From: Haberlea rhodopensis
Taxonomy: Eukaryota; Streptophyta; Magnoliopsida; Lamiales; Gesneriaceae
Length of the DNA: 64,000 nt
Assembly: GCA_907163345.1 (NCBI GenBank)
Contig: CAJQUN010000516.1
Coordinates: 62,001 to 126,000, forward strand
Direction: 5' to 3'
The notes under the pieces were generated by a model. The model did not search any database, was not told the DNA's origin, and saw only the letters and a program-made list of their open reading frames with translations. Below, one piece after another: positions 20,790 through 31,822 of this stretch (positions within the stretch are counted from its first letter, which is position 1; every line of letters begins with the position of its first letter). The translations under genes were made by a program, and so were the position numbers.

Positions 20790-21050
20790 ATAGCGATGGT
20801 TCATTCCGCTATATTGATTGGCGATGGTTCATTCCGCCAGGTGTATTTATAGCGATGGTTCATTCCGCTATATCTATTGGCGATGGTTCATTCCGCCAGG
20901 TGTATTGATAGCGATGGTTCATTCCGCTATATTGATTGGCGATGGTTCATTCCGCCAGGTGTATTTATAGCGATGGTTCATTCCGCTATATCTATTGGCG
21001 ATGGTTCATTCCGCCAGGTGTATTGATAGCGATGCCTCTTTCCGCTACTA
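20790..21050 (+). repeat. 59-bp dimeric hairpin array in LARD-B
   Basis: TAGCG starts at 20791, 20850, 20909, 20968 and 21027, a strict 59-bp period. Each unit carries two stem-loops with the shared interior ATGGTTCATTC: one with arms ATAGCG/CGCTAT, one with arms TGGCG/CGCCA. Spacers alternate every second unit (TATTTAT against TATTGAT, and ATCTATTGG against ATTGATTGG), giving a 118-bp higher-order period. Degenerate members continue to about 21200. Confidence 0.95.
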
Positions 21051-23690
21051 TGTGGACGATGATTCATGCTCAGGGTATAGCGAGGTTTCATGCCACTTAT
21101 TATCTGACGAGGTGTCATACCGTCGATTCTATAGCGAGGGATCTTGCCGCTATGTACTCAGCACAGGATTTTTGCCGCCTTCGAGCGATGGGTGCTGATT
21201 ACGCACTATTATTGAGCGACGGAGACAGGTATGACGCTATATCACTAGCGATGAGGTATGAGATATTGCTATTTTAGTAGCTTTATTGTAGCTGGCATGC
21301 ATTGATATACATGTTTTATTATGCCTATTTTACTAGCATGATAGTGGATGACATACGCTGATGTACATGTATCGTCACTAGTTGACAATGTTTTAGATGC
21401 CATGAGTTGGCATGTGTCGTCACAGGATGACGATGACGATGGTGTAGGAGATGTCTTATTAGACATGCATCATCGTTACGATGATCGATGCGTTGAGTAT
21501 ACGTATTCTGTGGTATGCCTTGGGTGCCAGTACCGAGCACAAGGTGGTGTGTGCGGCACCGATGGACGTGACCCTTATACCGAGCGGGTTGCTCGAGGAA
21601 TGGATGGATGCGCTGTACATGGGATTGTACCGCAGCTTACGATTGGGGCGATCATATTACGAGTGGTGATACCCTAGAAGTATGCTCGTTGGATTGGCTT
21701 TTTGGCCATGTTTTTGACGATAGGAGTAATCGTGGAGGAAATTACTCGCTTTCTGTCGATGTGACATGTGGTAGACATGATCACACCACCCTTGAGGGTG
21801 TAGGATGTGTCCTAAGGGAGTAGGATCAGGTTATGTTAAGTACATAGGGACATTGGAGTGTCCAGGGTGTATCGGCATTGAGGAGTGTTGGATAAAGACC
21901 CACTACTCTATTGAGTTTTCTTCCCATAGTATGTTATACCATGTGGAAACGTCCGTCTTGTTGGTAGGATTGAGGTGAACCTAGAGAGGCAGCGACTGGT
22001 TTGTCTGCCGTGTATGTGCAGCACCATGATGGGCTTGCTAGAGCCGTTACACTGCTCGTTGGAACCAAGTTTGGCAATCGTAAGGTGATGCGATGTGGAT
22101 CGTGGTGGACTCTAGTAGTCACCACATCATTTGAGGTTGTGCGTGCCTCGCTGAAACGTGTATACGTTTATATCTAATCTTGGAGACTTGTCTGGGACAG
22201 CTCAGGATGTTGGAGTACCAACAAGAGAGTCATCAGGTTGTTATTGACTCAATCTAAAGGAACCCGTGTATTGGGATACAATGGGTGTTATTGTATCCAG
22301 TTTTTCCGAACGATGGTTCGAGACTTGTGGATCTCGAGTTCGATGGCACTTCCCTTGCGAGGAAGGAGGTAGTATTATACCTATTTGGGAATCATGAAAG
22401 ATTCGGTAAGTTGGTGCAAGTGGTGTTGATCTTGGGAATCACACCGTGTATTGTTAATCGTCGATTTTCATCCTCCACTGAGTAAGGAATGACTCAGAAT
22501 TGACGGTTGTGTTTGGGGCTTAGGGGTATGTTGCAGATACCCGAGCCAAGTGCTTTGAGTATGCGTGAGGTGTTCGTGCTTAGGCAGGTATACCGGTGAG
22601 TATACGGATGCCAGTTATTGATTTCCTATCTGTTAAGCATAGAGTTATGCTATTTTTGGATGGTTAAATCTCTAATGAGAGATATGGAACACCTTGAGAT
22701 TGGGAATCTCCATGGCACGATGTTTATGAGGAATAATCGTGAAGTTAGTTGACTCCCTTGAGGAGGGATTTTCTTGCGAGGGTTAAGGTACTTCCCTTGT
22801 TGGTGTTTTCCTTCGAGTTATGCGACAGCCTTCCCAAGTTTGGATTGTTAAATCCGAGGATTTTCAAGGGATGGCAGGATTTCGGATTGGTTGAGTGTCG
22901 CTGATGACACAAGCGTTGAGGATGCAATGGGTTTATTGCATGCCCCTTAAGAATTTTAAACTCTGCGGAGTCTCGGTTGTTATTTATGATCAGGACGTGA
23001 TTCTTGGAACATCCGGAGGTGGACATCTTGTGAGATGTCTTTTGTTTGAATTTGTGGCCGTGAGTTGCCCAAATTAAGTTGCAATGAGGCGACTACTCCT
23101 TCGATGGAGGAAGTTGAAAGTGGAAACCAGGTTTGATATGTGTACACCGTGGTTGTACTAGTGTTTCCCTCGTAACGATGTATGTTAGACATCGTAAGGC
23201 ATAGTAAAATATCATTGGATGATATCTACGATAGAATCAAGAGCGATTCGAATCCTTGCAGTTTCAGTTGACTAACTGCTTTTGGACTGTTAGCGTTGAG
23301 TTGTGCTGACGCTCTTTGACGTTATGATGGATTTGGAAGTCTATTCCACTCCAGAGATTGACACGAGGTCAACGTTCTTACGGTTGAGGTGTCATTCAGG
23401 ACGTGTTCGTACTGTTGTATTAGATCGAAGGAGGACTGTCCGATCTACAGTCGTAAGTATTGGTTGATTTGCAGTCATGAGAGGCTGACTTTTGGGATGA
23501 CCCGCATCGAGGTACGTTTTACCTCTTGGGTGATATGTTGGTTTTGGTATGTCGCTCTGTTTCAGAGTTAGATGAGAGGTAAGTATCCTCGCGTTTATTA
23601 ATTCGATTCTGATATGGTCAGGAATCGAGGTTATGGCTTCATGTTGTTGTGTAGCCTAGGTGTTATGTGATACACCAGTGCTAATTTCGA
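21051..23690 (+). other. LARD-B distal interior: no recognisable genes
   Basis: The 2.6-kb stretch has only short frames (the longest about 113 codons, running out of the hairpin array) and no retroelement domain that I can identify. It is richer in GC than the left interior. It may be ancient pol sequence too diverged to read by eye, or a novel interior; I see no evidence to choose. Confidence 0.5.
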
Positions 23691-23717
23691 GGACGAAATT
23701 CTTTTAGTGGGGGATAT
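23684..23717 (+). other. LARD-B polypurine tract region
   Basis: The string TTTCGAGGACGAAATTC is followed by TTTTAGTGGGGGATAT and then the 3' LTR. The GAGGACGAAAT element before the purine run is typical of Del/Tekay chromovirus internal ends and also appears in Gy1 (about 3862-3880, minus strand). It links the family to chromoviruses. Confidence 0.8.
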
Positions 23718-26267
23718 TGTGATGACCAGGGATTATAGGTGTTAATCCCGGAGTATTAATAATCCCTAAAGTGGTTTTACGTGACGATTTGGGATTTAAT
23801 CGAGGTGTTGGGCCTTCTGGGCTCGTTTATTTGGGCAGTTGGGATCGTTGGATCCAGAGGTTGAGATTGTATTCACATTACGGTGTAAAACCTAAGAGTT
23901 GGGTTTTTGATGTGTCTCGGAATCTCGGGTGCTGTGTGAGCACCGGTAGGGGGTTTTGGAGTTAGAGAGAGAGTTTTTGAAAACAGATGATTTTTAAGGA
24001 ATCACGATGTATTTGTGGGGCTATTAATTTTTCGGGGTATTTTTGCTATAAATACCAATTGAACCCAAAATTTGTCATAAATTATCATTTCAGCCCCAAA
24101 GTTCTTTTCCTCTCTCCCGCGCGCGCCCCCTTTTCCCGTCTGAACAGCTGCCGCGCGCAAAAGCGCTCCGCCCGCCGCCGTCCGGCCGCCGTTGGGCGCG
24201 TGCGACCCGCCGCCGGCTTCGTCTCGACGAGGCGCTCCTTTCCCCTCCATCAATTCGAAGTTTCATCGCGTGTGGAAGTCGGATTTTGCGGAAGTGCGCC
24301 GATCCCCAATTTCTAGGGTTCTTCGATTTTTCGTCCGATTTCTTCCGATTTCGTTTGGGTAACCTTCCTAACCCCTTTTTCCATGCTTGTGATGTGATTC
24401 CCTGCCAAATTGTGATTATTGGCTCGAATGATTTCGATTTTCGTGGCTTGGGTTCGATTTTTTTGGATGGGTGCATGAAGTGGGTTCGAATTTGGGGGTT
24501 TTGGAAGGGTTGTGACGATTCTTGTTATGGGTAATTTATTACATGTTTTAGATGTATTGTTGATGCTTAATTGTGTTCGAATTTAAGGTATTGAGTTCGA
24601 ATTTAGGGCTTTGGATTTCGAATTTGGGGGTTTGGCATGTGGGATGATTATTCATGCTATGGATTGATTAATTGACATTTTAGATGAATTATGGTATTTA
24701 ATTGGGTTCGAAATTGTGAGATTAAGGTTCGATTTTTGTAGGGCATTCTTGAACAAATTTCGATTGTCTCATTTATTTCCTTCCCTGCATGTACCCTACC
24801 CCGGGTCTTTTAAGAGGATAATTGTCGTGTATTGACAATGTTGTGAGGGATATGGGTGTGCTTGAGCATAGGTTGCATGTTCGTAAATAATTGTGAATTA
24901 TTTATCGTGTTAGCACATCATTCCTCGGGGCATGGAACTCGAGCAAGGCTTGGCTCGGACTTCGGATGATTTAAGGTACGTGCGACGTACGAGCATTACT
25001 ATATATATGTGAAATGCATAAGGTGTTTTTGATTGCATTGAATGTTTTGCGTATGGTTATACATATATGTTGATATGGCCAAGGAATGACCCAAATCTTG
25101 ATATCGCAGCTTGTAGCGTGCGTGACACTAGAGTAGGATGACTCTTACATGATATAAGGGGTACTGGGTTTATATGACTATATTATGAGACATTTGAGAT
25201 GTCTAGGTTTGTAGAATCATGTATTCTTCGTGAGACATTGAGATGTCTAGGCTCGTAGAATCATGTATTCATTATGAGACATTTGAGATGTCTAAGTATA
25301 ATGGAAAGCAAGGTTATGAAATCAATATTAGATATTGATATATCTTATTTGCATATATATGAACTTGGAATCATTCATTCTCGATATTTGAGAATCAGGC
25401 ATGCGATGTGTAAATCAATGTGTTGATTTACTGATTTATGAGATTTGATGAGTTTGATGTTGTGAGAACAGGGACAGTACACGGAATCCCGGATGAGGAT
25501 GTTGCCATCCAGGGAGTATCATTTAAATTCATTAGCATTTACCTTTGTTGTAAATTATGAATTTCATTATTATGATTATGGGATTTTGTGTATTGGTATG
25601 CTCACCCCGTTGGGGGCTGTCTCTGTTGGGACAGGTGGACAGGTACATCGATGGCTATGGAGCTGAGCTCGAGCTGTTGATTTGAGGTACTCCCAGGATC
25701 GTGGTACCAGGGCTTGATGGAGCACGGTATCGTATAGAGTACCTATATATACACCTGAGGATTTATACATATTCATGATGCTCGCATGTGAGCACGATTA
25801 TACTTGTATATGGATTGTATATAAAGGCATGAGCCTTTCTCTCTTTCATTTAAGGTTGCATGCAATTAGGTTGAATTGCTAGAATGATATGAGAGTCATT
25901 GGTGTATTATGTGGGTGTTGGAACCCACTTTTGTTGACATATGTGTGGTGTCTTCCCTGGCTGGGAATCTACTTGTATTACTGCTTTCTGTTGAGTATTA
26001 TGCTTTCCCTGGCCGGGAATTTTGTTATGTGTTGTACTCTTTTTTTGGGATAGCTCTATTTATGGGGAGACTCTGCCCAAATTTTTATAAAAGTTACAAT
26101 GTGAAAAGTGGCACCAAGGGGTTGGTAAAGGGCAAACGTATGAGTCTTTCATTGACAGGCAATGATTAAGTATCATCAGAGCTTCCCGATTGACATTTTA
26201 TAGAAAGCATGTACCACACATAGTGGTTAATACACTAATCACGGTTTAAGGGCTTGGGGTCCTTACA
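23718..26267 (+). repeat. LARD-B 3' LTR
   Basis: It has the same length and landmarks as the 5' LTR at an offset of 6,711 bp: TATA-like site 24047, GTACGT/ACGTAC repeat 24976-24990, and TTCCCTGGC hairpins near 25953 and 26004. It ends CCTTACA at 26267 and is followed by the target duplication ACTTG. Confidence 0.95.
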
Positions 26268-26431
26268 ACTTGACATTACGAATGTGCGTGAGTTTGAAAC
26301 AGGAACAGTGCATGGAAAATATACAAACTCGGACTTGTACAGGGAGTATATTTTATGAGTTTTGAATAATCTAAACTGTTGCATTATGATTTTGTATAAC
26401 GATTTATGATTGAATTTTGAGTTGGAGTATG
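26268..26431 (+). repeat. LARD-A 3' LTR, middle piece
   Basis: It resumes the LARD-A LTR after LARD-B, with ACTTG as duplication, and matches 10352-10515 of the 5' LTR. It ends in GTATG (26427-26431), the target duplication of Copia-1. Confidence 0.9.
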
Positions 26432-27859
26432 TGTAAGTAATCCTTAAAGCATACAACGCAGCGGAATAAAATTTCGGATTACTAAACCGCGGATCTATAC
26501 ATAGGGATTCATATCGGATAAAGGTTTTACGAAGGTCTCACCCTTGTAGCGTGTTTGAGCATATTCAAAGAGCAGCACCACGTCCAACGCCTCCTCCGAG
26601 TCACTAGCAAAACTTAACAAGTTTTGCCTCAACGGTATCCACACGATCAAATCGGGTGAAGGGATAGTCTAAGAACAAGTTGCTAGACTCGTTCTTAGAC
26701 CGGAACAATAAGCACACAATTGATTCACAATCAAAAGATGGTACAAAATCACCCTACACTCTTCGGTTATGAAGAAGCCGAGAGAGAAGAGTGAGGCGGC
26801 CGTGTGTAGCTTAGGGTGGAATGATATGAATTGTTTTAAACAATTAATCATAACCTTGTATTTATATTATAAGATTTAATTAAGGTTTAAGGCTTTCTAA
26901 AAGCCTCATGGGCCCAAACCCATGATTTAATTAAATCTTTATAATCTTTTAATTAAGATTCTTCTTAATTAATTAATCCATCCAATGAATTTAATTTTCC
27001 TTCTCGATTTAATCTTTTGTGCGACCCGATAGGATCTTGTAATGTTGGCAGTGACATAAAATCTTATTTTACGTTACAAGCAAGGAGCGGTGTCTAGCAA
27101 CACATCGAGGCTACCCAAATTACAAGAATGTCAATGACTCGACATAACCTTTAGAACTTGTGATAATATTAACCATGTAACTTAATCCCTTTGTCCATGT
27201 GTTTAGATTGAACACGAGTCATGGAATAGTCATATCTCATATCGACTCAATCGAACATGGTCATGCAGTTTAGTTCTCACTTGATCAAGGGCCAAACACA
27301 TCTCCTGTTATATAGGAGGGACAAATCCTATCTCGATCAGTCAACATCCCTCTACATAACTCGTAGGGTATCCAATAGTCGCCTTTATAGTATACTCTGT
27401 TACGGGTAACGTTTGACAATATCAAGATACATAACTCCTTATGTTGGGATCTCTGATGATCACAAGTCGTAAGGATTACATACATTATTATCACTATGAG
27501 AATTGCATATGACAATCACAGAACTATCCATGTTGCATTCTCATGGTGGGTCTGTCCAGTACATCGTTCTCTAACATGTACCCACGTATTGATTTGATAT
27601 CTCATATCAATGAACAATTCATCAATCGACACTTACTAGTCTCTACGTATTATCATTATCCCTATTCATGATAATACTTGACTAGGGACATCTTTAAGAA
27701 TAATACAATATTTTTATAAGGACATTACATATATATTAATTCATATTGCATAGTTAAAAGAATAATAATATATAATAATGAATTGTCATTCATAAAATCA
27801 TATTACATTGTATGTCATAAACAATCATCTAATGATATGTCTTAGGGCATATCCCAACA
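26432..27859 (-). repeat. Copia-1 3' LTR
   Basis: The plus-strand edges are TGTAAGTAATCC and ATATCCCAACA. It is 1,428 bp against 1,497 bp for the 5' LTR. About 65 bp present in the 5' copy (about 34365-34430), and also in the Copia-2 and Copia-3 LTRs, are missing near 27234, so this is a deletion in this copy. Other differences are scattered substitutions. Confidence 0.95.
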
Positions 27860-27878
27860 AATCTCCCACTTGCACTAA
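27860..27878 (-). other. Copia-1 polypurine tract
   Basis: On the minus strand AGTGCAAGTGGGAGATT directly precedes the LTR start TGTTGGGATATG. A purine run of this form is usual for plant copia elements. Confidence 0.85.
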
Positions 27879-28430
27879 GACCACTCAGACATATACCTAA
27901 TGCCTAGAGATGTAGTATGACGATCATGCTTCTGCTGTGACAGTGGCTTCGTCAATGGGTCAGATACATTATCATCTGTTGGTACTTTGCATATTTTAAC
28001 ATCTCCCCTTTCAACGATTTCTCGAATGAAATGAAAACGCCGTAGTATGTGCTTGGATCTTTGGTGAGATCTAGGTTCCTTAGCTAATGCGATCGCTCCA
28101 TTGTTGTCACAATAGAGTTCTATCGGATCTTTAATGCTAGGCACCACTCCAAGTTCAGAAATGAACTTCCTAATCCAAACAGCTTCCTTTGTTGCATCCG
28201 AGGCAGCAATATACTCAGCTTACGTTGTAGAATCGGCTACTGTTTCTTGCTTTGAACTCTTCCAGCTCACAGCACCTCCATTTGGGCAATACACATATCC
28301 AGATTGCGATCGAAAATCATCTTTGTCGGTTTGGAAGCTTGCATCAGTGTAACCCATTACATTGAGCTCTTCCTCACCTCCATAAATCAAGAATGTATCC
28401 TTAGTCCTTCTCAAGTACTTCAGGATGTTC
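27875..28430 (-). pseudogene. pol: Copia-1 RNase H domain, one stop
   Basis: The domain runs from GYTDASFQTDKDDFRSQSG through VSWKSSKQETVADSTT, and continues after a stop (TAA at 28220-28222) into the second frame (28147-27875) with LYCDNNGAIALAKEP, HQRSKHILRRFHFIREIVERG and DPLTKPLS. The conserved acidic residues of the DAS, AEY and DN blocks can be followed, with the stop falling at the AEY block. RNase H removes the RNA template during reverse transcription. Confidence 0.9.
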
Positions 28431-29310
28431 TTGACAGCAATCCAGTGACCTTCACCTGGATCAACTTGATATCTGCTCGTCATGCTCAAAGCATACGATA
28501 CATCGGGACGAGTACATATCATGGCATACATGATAGATCCAATAGCTGACGCATATGGAATCTTACTGGTGCGTTGTCTCTCATCTGGTGTTGAAGGACA
28601 CTGTTCCTTCGAGAGATAAATGCCATGCGTCATAGGCATGAATCCTTTCTTTGATTCTTGCATGCTACACCTTTTAAGCACTTTGTCTATGTATGTACTT
28701 TGACTTAGGCCAAGAAGTCTTCTTGATCTATCTCTATAGATCTTGATTCCTAATACATAGGTGGCTTCTCCCAAGTCTTTCATCGAAAAGCAATTCCCTA
28801 GCCAAATATTGACAGATTGTAATGCAGGGATAACATTCCCAATGAGAAGTATGTCATCTACGTACAACACTAGGAAAATGATTACGCTCCCACTGACCTT
28901 CTTGTAGAAGGTTCATCTTCGTTTTTGATAAAACCAAACTCTTTGATTGCATCATCAAAACGAAGATTCCAACTCCGAGAAGCTTGCTTCAATCCATAAA
29001 TGGATCGTTGTAGCTTGCATATCTTTCCAGCATCCTTTGGATCGACAAAACCCTCGGGCTGTGTCATGTACACATCCTCGAGCAGATTTCCATTAAGGAA
29101 AGTTGTTTTGACATCCATCTGCCAGATTTCATAATCATGAAATGCAGCTATTGCAAGTAAGATCCTTATGGATTTAACCATGGCCACTGGTGAAAAGGTT
29201 TCATCATAGTCAATACCATGAATTTGTTTGAATCCTTTTGCAACCAGCCGACCTTTATAGGTTTGTACGTTACCATCCATATCGGTCTTTTCTTGAAAAT
29301 CCGTTTGCAC
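28400..29310 (-). pseudogene. pol: Copia-1 reverse transcriptase, frameshifted
   Basis: The N-terminal frame (29310-28882) contains KGRLVAKGFKQIHGIDYDETF, then AIAAFHDYEIWQMDVKTTFLNG and KLQRSIYGLKQASRSWN. The second frame (28870-28220) starts with LYVDDILLIGN, the YVDD active site. A small indel near 28880-28910 separates them. 'MDVKTTFLNG' normally reads MDVKTAFLNG in copia RT, a mild substitution. Both catalytic motifs survive, but the frame is broken. Confidence 0.95.
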
Positions 29311-29363
29311 CCTATGGGTCGTACCCCTTCAGGTGGATCAACCAAAGTCCATACTTGGTTTGC

Positions 29364-30749
29364 CTACATGGATTCCATCTCAGATTTCATGGCTTCTTGC
29401 CATTTCTCAGAATCATTGCCCATTATAGCTTGTTGATAAGATGACGGCTCATCCTCATCAATAAGTAGTAAGTCACCTTGTTGAGTCACAAGAAATCCAT
29501 ATCTCTGTGGCTCCCGGTGTTCTCTTACAGACCTACGCTGGGCTTGTGTCTCTTGAGCAGGTACTTCTTCCACAACAGATTGCGGTGCCTGCTCTGTTTC
29601 CATCTCAGTCTCAGGTTCAGTGTTTTCTTGTGGTTGAACTTCACTAAGTTCTATTTTTCTCCCACTGGTTTTTCTAGAAATAAATTCTCTTTCAAGAAAT
29701 ACACCAGTCCAAGCAACAACAACTTTGTTCTCGGTGGGATAATAGAAATAATATCCTTTCGTTTCCTTAGGATACCCCACAAATAAAAACTTATCAGATT
29801 TGGGTCCAAGTTTGTTAGTGGCGTGACGTCTAACGAAAGCCTCACAACCCAAAATCTTCATAAAAGACATACTAGGACGCTTCCCAGTCCATATCTCATA
29901 TGGTGTCTTTTCCACTGATTTAGATGGAACACGGTTCAGTAAGAAAATCGTTGTTTCTAGAGCGTGTCCCCAAAACGATATCGGAAGATCTGCATGACTC
30001 ATCATTGATCTAACCATGTCTAACAAGGTTCGATTTCTCCTCTCTGATACACCATTCCTTTGTGGAGTATATGGAGGAGTGAGTTGTGGGATTATCTCAC
30101 ATTCCTTTAGATAGTCATGAAACTCTTGGCTTAGGTATTCACCTCCTCGATCTGATCGAAGGATTTTGATACTTTTGCCAAGTTGGTTTTGTACTTCATT
30201 CTAGAAATCTTTGAACTTTTCAAAGGTTTCATGCTTATGCTTCATTAGGTACACATACCCATATCTACTGAGGTCATCAGTAAATATAACGAAGTATTGA
30301 AAACCACATCTAGCTTGTGTACTTATTGGTCCACATACATCACTATGTATTATTCCCAATAAAACATTTGCCCTTTCAATATGTCCCTTGAAAGGGGCTT
30401 TAGTCATCTTGCCCATTAAACAAGATTCGCATGTTTCATATGATTCAAAATCAAATGAATCTAATACTCCATCCTTATGAAGTTTAGATATGCGGTTCTC
30501 GTTTATGTGGCCCAAGTGACAATGCCAGAGATAAGTCGGATTACAATCATTATTTTTAATCCTTTTAGTATTTATGTTATAGATAGGCATATCAAGATTT
30601 AATAAATAAAGACCATTCACCATTTGTGCACTAGCATAAAACATATCATTTAAATAAATAGAACAACAGTTATCCTTTATAATAAATGAGAATCCATACT
30701 TGTCTAAACAAGAAATAGAAATAATGTAATTGAAGGCACAAAATAACAA
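29364..30749 (-). pseudogene. pol: Copia-1 pre-integrase and integrase, with stops
   Basis: The frame 30749-30201 gives the zinc-binding pre-integrase (LWHCHLGHINENRISKLH, then CESCLMGK) and the start of the core (IHSDVCGPIST, VIFTDDLSRYGYVYL). A TAG at 30201-30203 replaces a Lys codon of the homologous Copia-2 frame. After it the core resumes out of the listed frame, with the catalytic Glu region near 30040-30060. 30026-29364 gives the C-terminal part (PISFWGHALETTIFLLNRVPS, KTPYEIWTGKRPS) and an acidic linker to RT. Confidence 0.9.
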
Positions 30750-30985
30750 TCTTTTAAAATCAATGATAAACGGAAGGCAAAGATAAATAATAATCTCATA
30801 TAGCTAATGCAGCAACTCTTGCTCCATTTCCAACTCGGAGATCAACTTCGCCTTTCGCCAACAATCTACTCTTTTTGAGGTCCTGCACATTTACACAAAT
30901 GTGAGATCAACATCCAGTATCTAATACCCATGATGAAGAAGTAGATAAATTGACTTCTATAACAAAAATACCTGAAGTGGAAGTC
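30750..30985 (-). pseudogene. pol: Copia-1 protease, inactivated
   Basis: The block equivalent to WVLDTGCGSHIC of Copia-2 is present but reads through TGA at 30907-30909 at the second Gly. A frameshift just upstream (about 30985-31000) puts it out of frame with gag. Compared with Copia-2 46700-46860, roughly 100-150 bp of the protease C-terminal half are deleted (near 30750-30800). Confidence 0.8.
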
Positions 30986-31822
30986 ACTTCCTTTCTTTAG
31001 ATCCTCCAGATATACTTTGCAGTTTCTTTTCCAATGGCCGGTCTCACCGCAATGGAAACAGTTCCCTTCCTTCGCTATCCCTCCCTTTGGTTTCAGTGCA
31101 GATGACTTTGGCTTAGATTTAACAAAGACCTTCTTGTTTTTCTTGAAGTTCTTAGCTTTAGTCTTTCCTTTGTTCTTATTAACAATAAGAACATTTGTAG
31201 GTTTAGACTTCTTGCTATTTGCTTCAAAAGTTCTAAGCATGCCAAGTAACTGTGGTAGTGTCTTCTCAATTTCAATCATATTGTAATTTAAGACAAATTG
31301 ACTGAAGCTTTCAGGCAACGATTGCAAGATCACGTCAGTGGCCAACTCTTGGTCCAAAGGAAAACCCAGCTTCTCCAGATTCTCAATATACCCAATTATC
31401 TTGAGTACATGAGTTCCAACCAGACTTCCTTCCATCATTCTACACTGGAATAACGCCTTAGAGACGTCATACCTCTCTTGTCTAGCTTGTTGTTGGTACA
31501 GTTGCTTAAGATGCTCAATCATATCAAACGCCTCCATTTCCTCATGTTGCTTCTGAAGCTCAGAGTTCATTGTGGCAAGCATAAGGCACCCAACATCAAG
31601 TGCATCACTTTGATGCTTCTTGTAAGCATCCTTTACGGCTCTTGTAGCCGTTAGGGGAGGTTCCTCAGCAGGTAAGGGTTCCTCTAGGACATATTGTTTC
31701 CTTTCTTGTTTGAGGACTATCCTCAAGTTCCTATGCCAGTCTAGGAAATTTGTCCCATTTAATTTGTCCTTCTCAAGGACCGATCGCAGTGATAAAGTGC
31801 TTGTTACGTTGTTAGTTGCCAT
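30986..31822 (-). CDS. gag: Copia-1 gag
   Basis: The frame starts at ATG 31822 with MATNNVTSTLSLRSVLEKDK, a start shared exactly with Copia-2 and Copia-3. Residues about 20-210 form the capsid-like UBN2-type domain (LNGTNFLDWHRNLRIVL, CRMMEGSLVGTHVLKIIGYI, LPESFSQFVLNYNM). A basic linker precedes the knuckle CFHCGETGHWKRNC near residue 265. The open frame formally runs to 30866, but its last 40 residues are out-of-frame protease. Gag would form the cytoplasmic particle that packages element RNA. Confidence 0.9.

Larger units (their letters stand above)
17007..26267 (+). mobile_element. LARD-B: complete, very young non-autonomous LTR element
   Basis: The 9,261-bp element is complete: 5' LTR 17007-19556, primer site 19561, interior 19557-23717, polypurine tract, 3' LTR 23718-26267. 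It is flanked by the 5-bp duplication ACTTG (17002-17006 and 26268-26272). Each LTR is 2,550 bp, begins TGTGATGACC and ends CCTTACA. Every open frame in one LTR recurs unchanged in the other at an offset of 6,711 bp on both strands, so no difference is visible. No gag, protease, RT or integrase motif is present. It inserted into the LARD-A 3' LTR. Confidence 0.95.

Noticed and set aside
20790..21050. Possible CRISPR array (regular repeats with spacers)
   Set aside because: Spacers are themselves repeated, the period contains two motifs, the host is a plant, and no cas genes are present. It is a tandem repeat in a retroelement.
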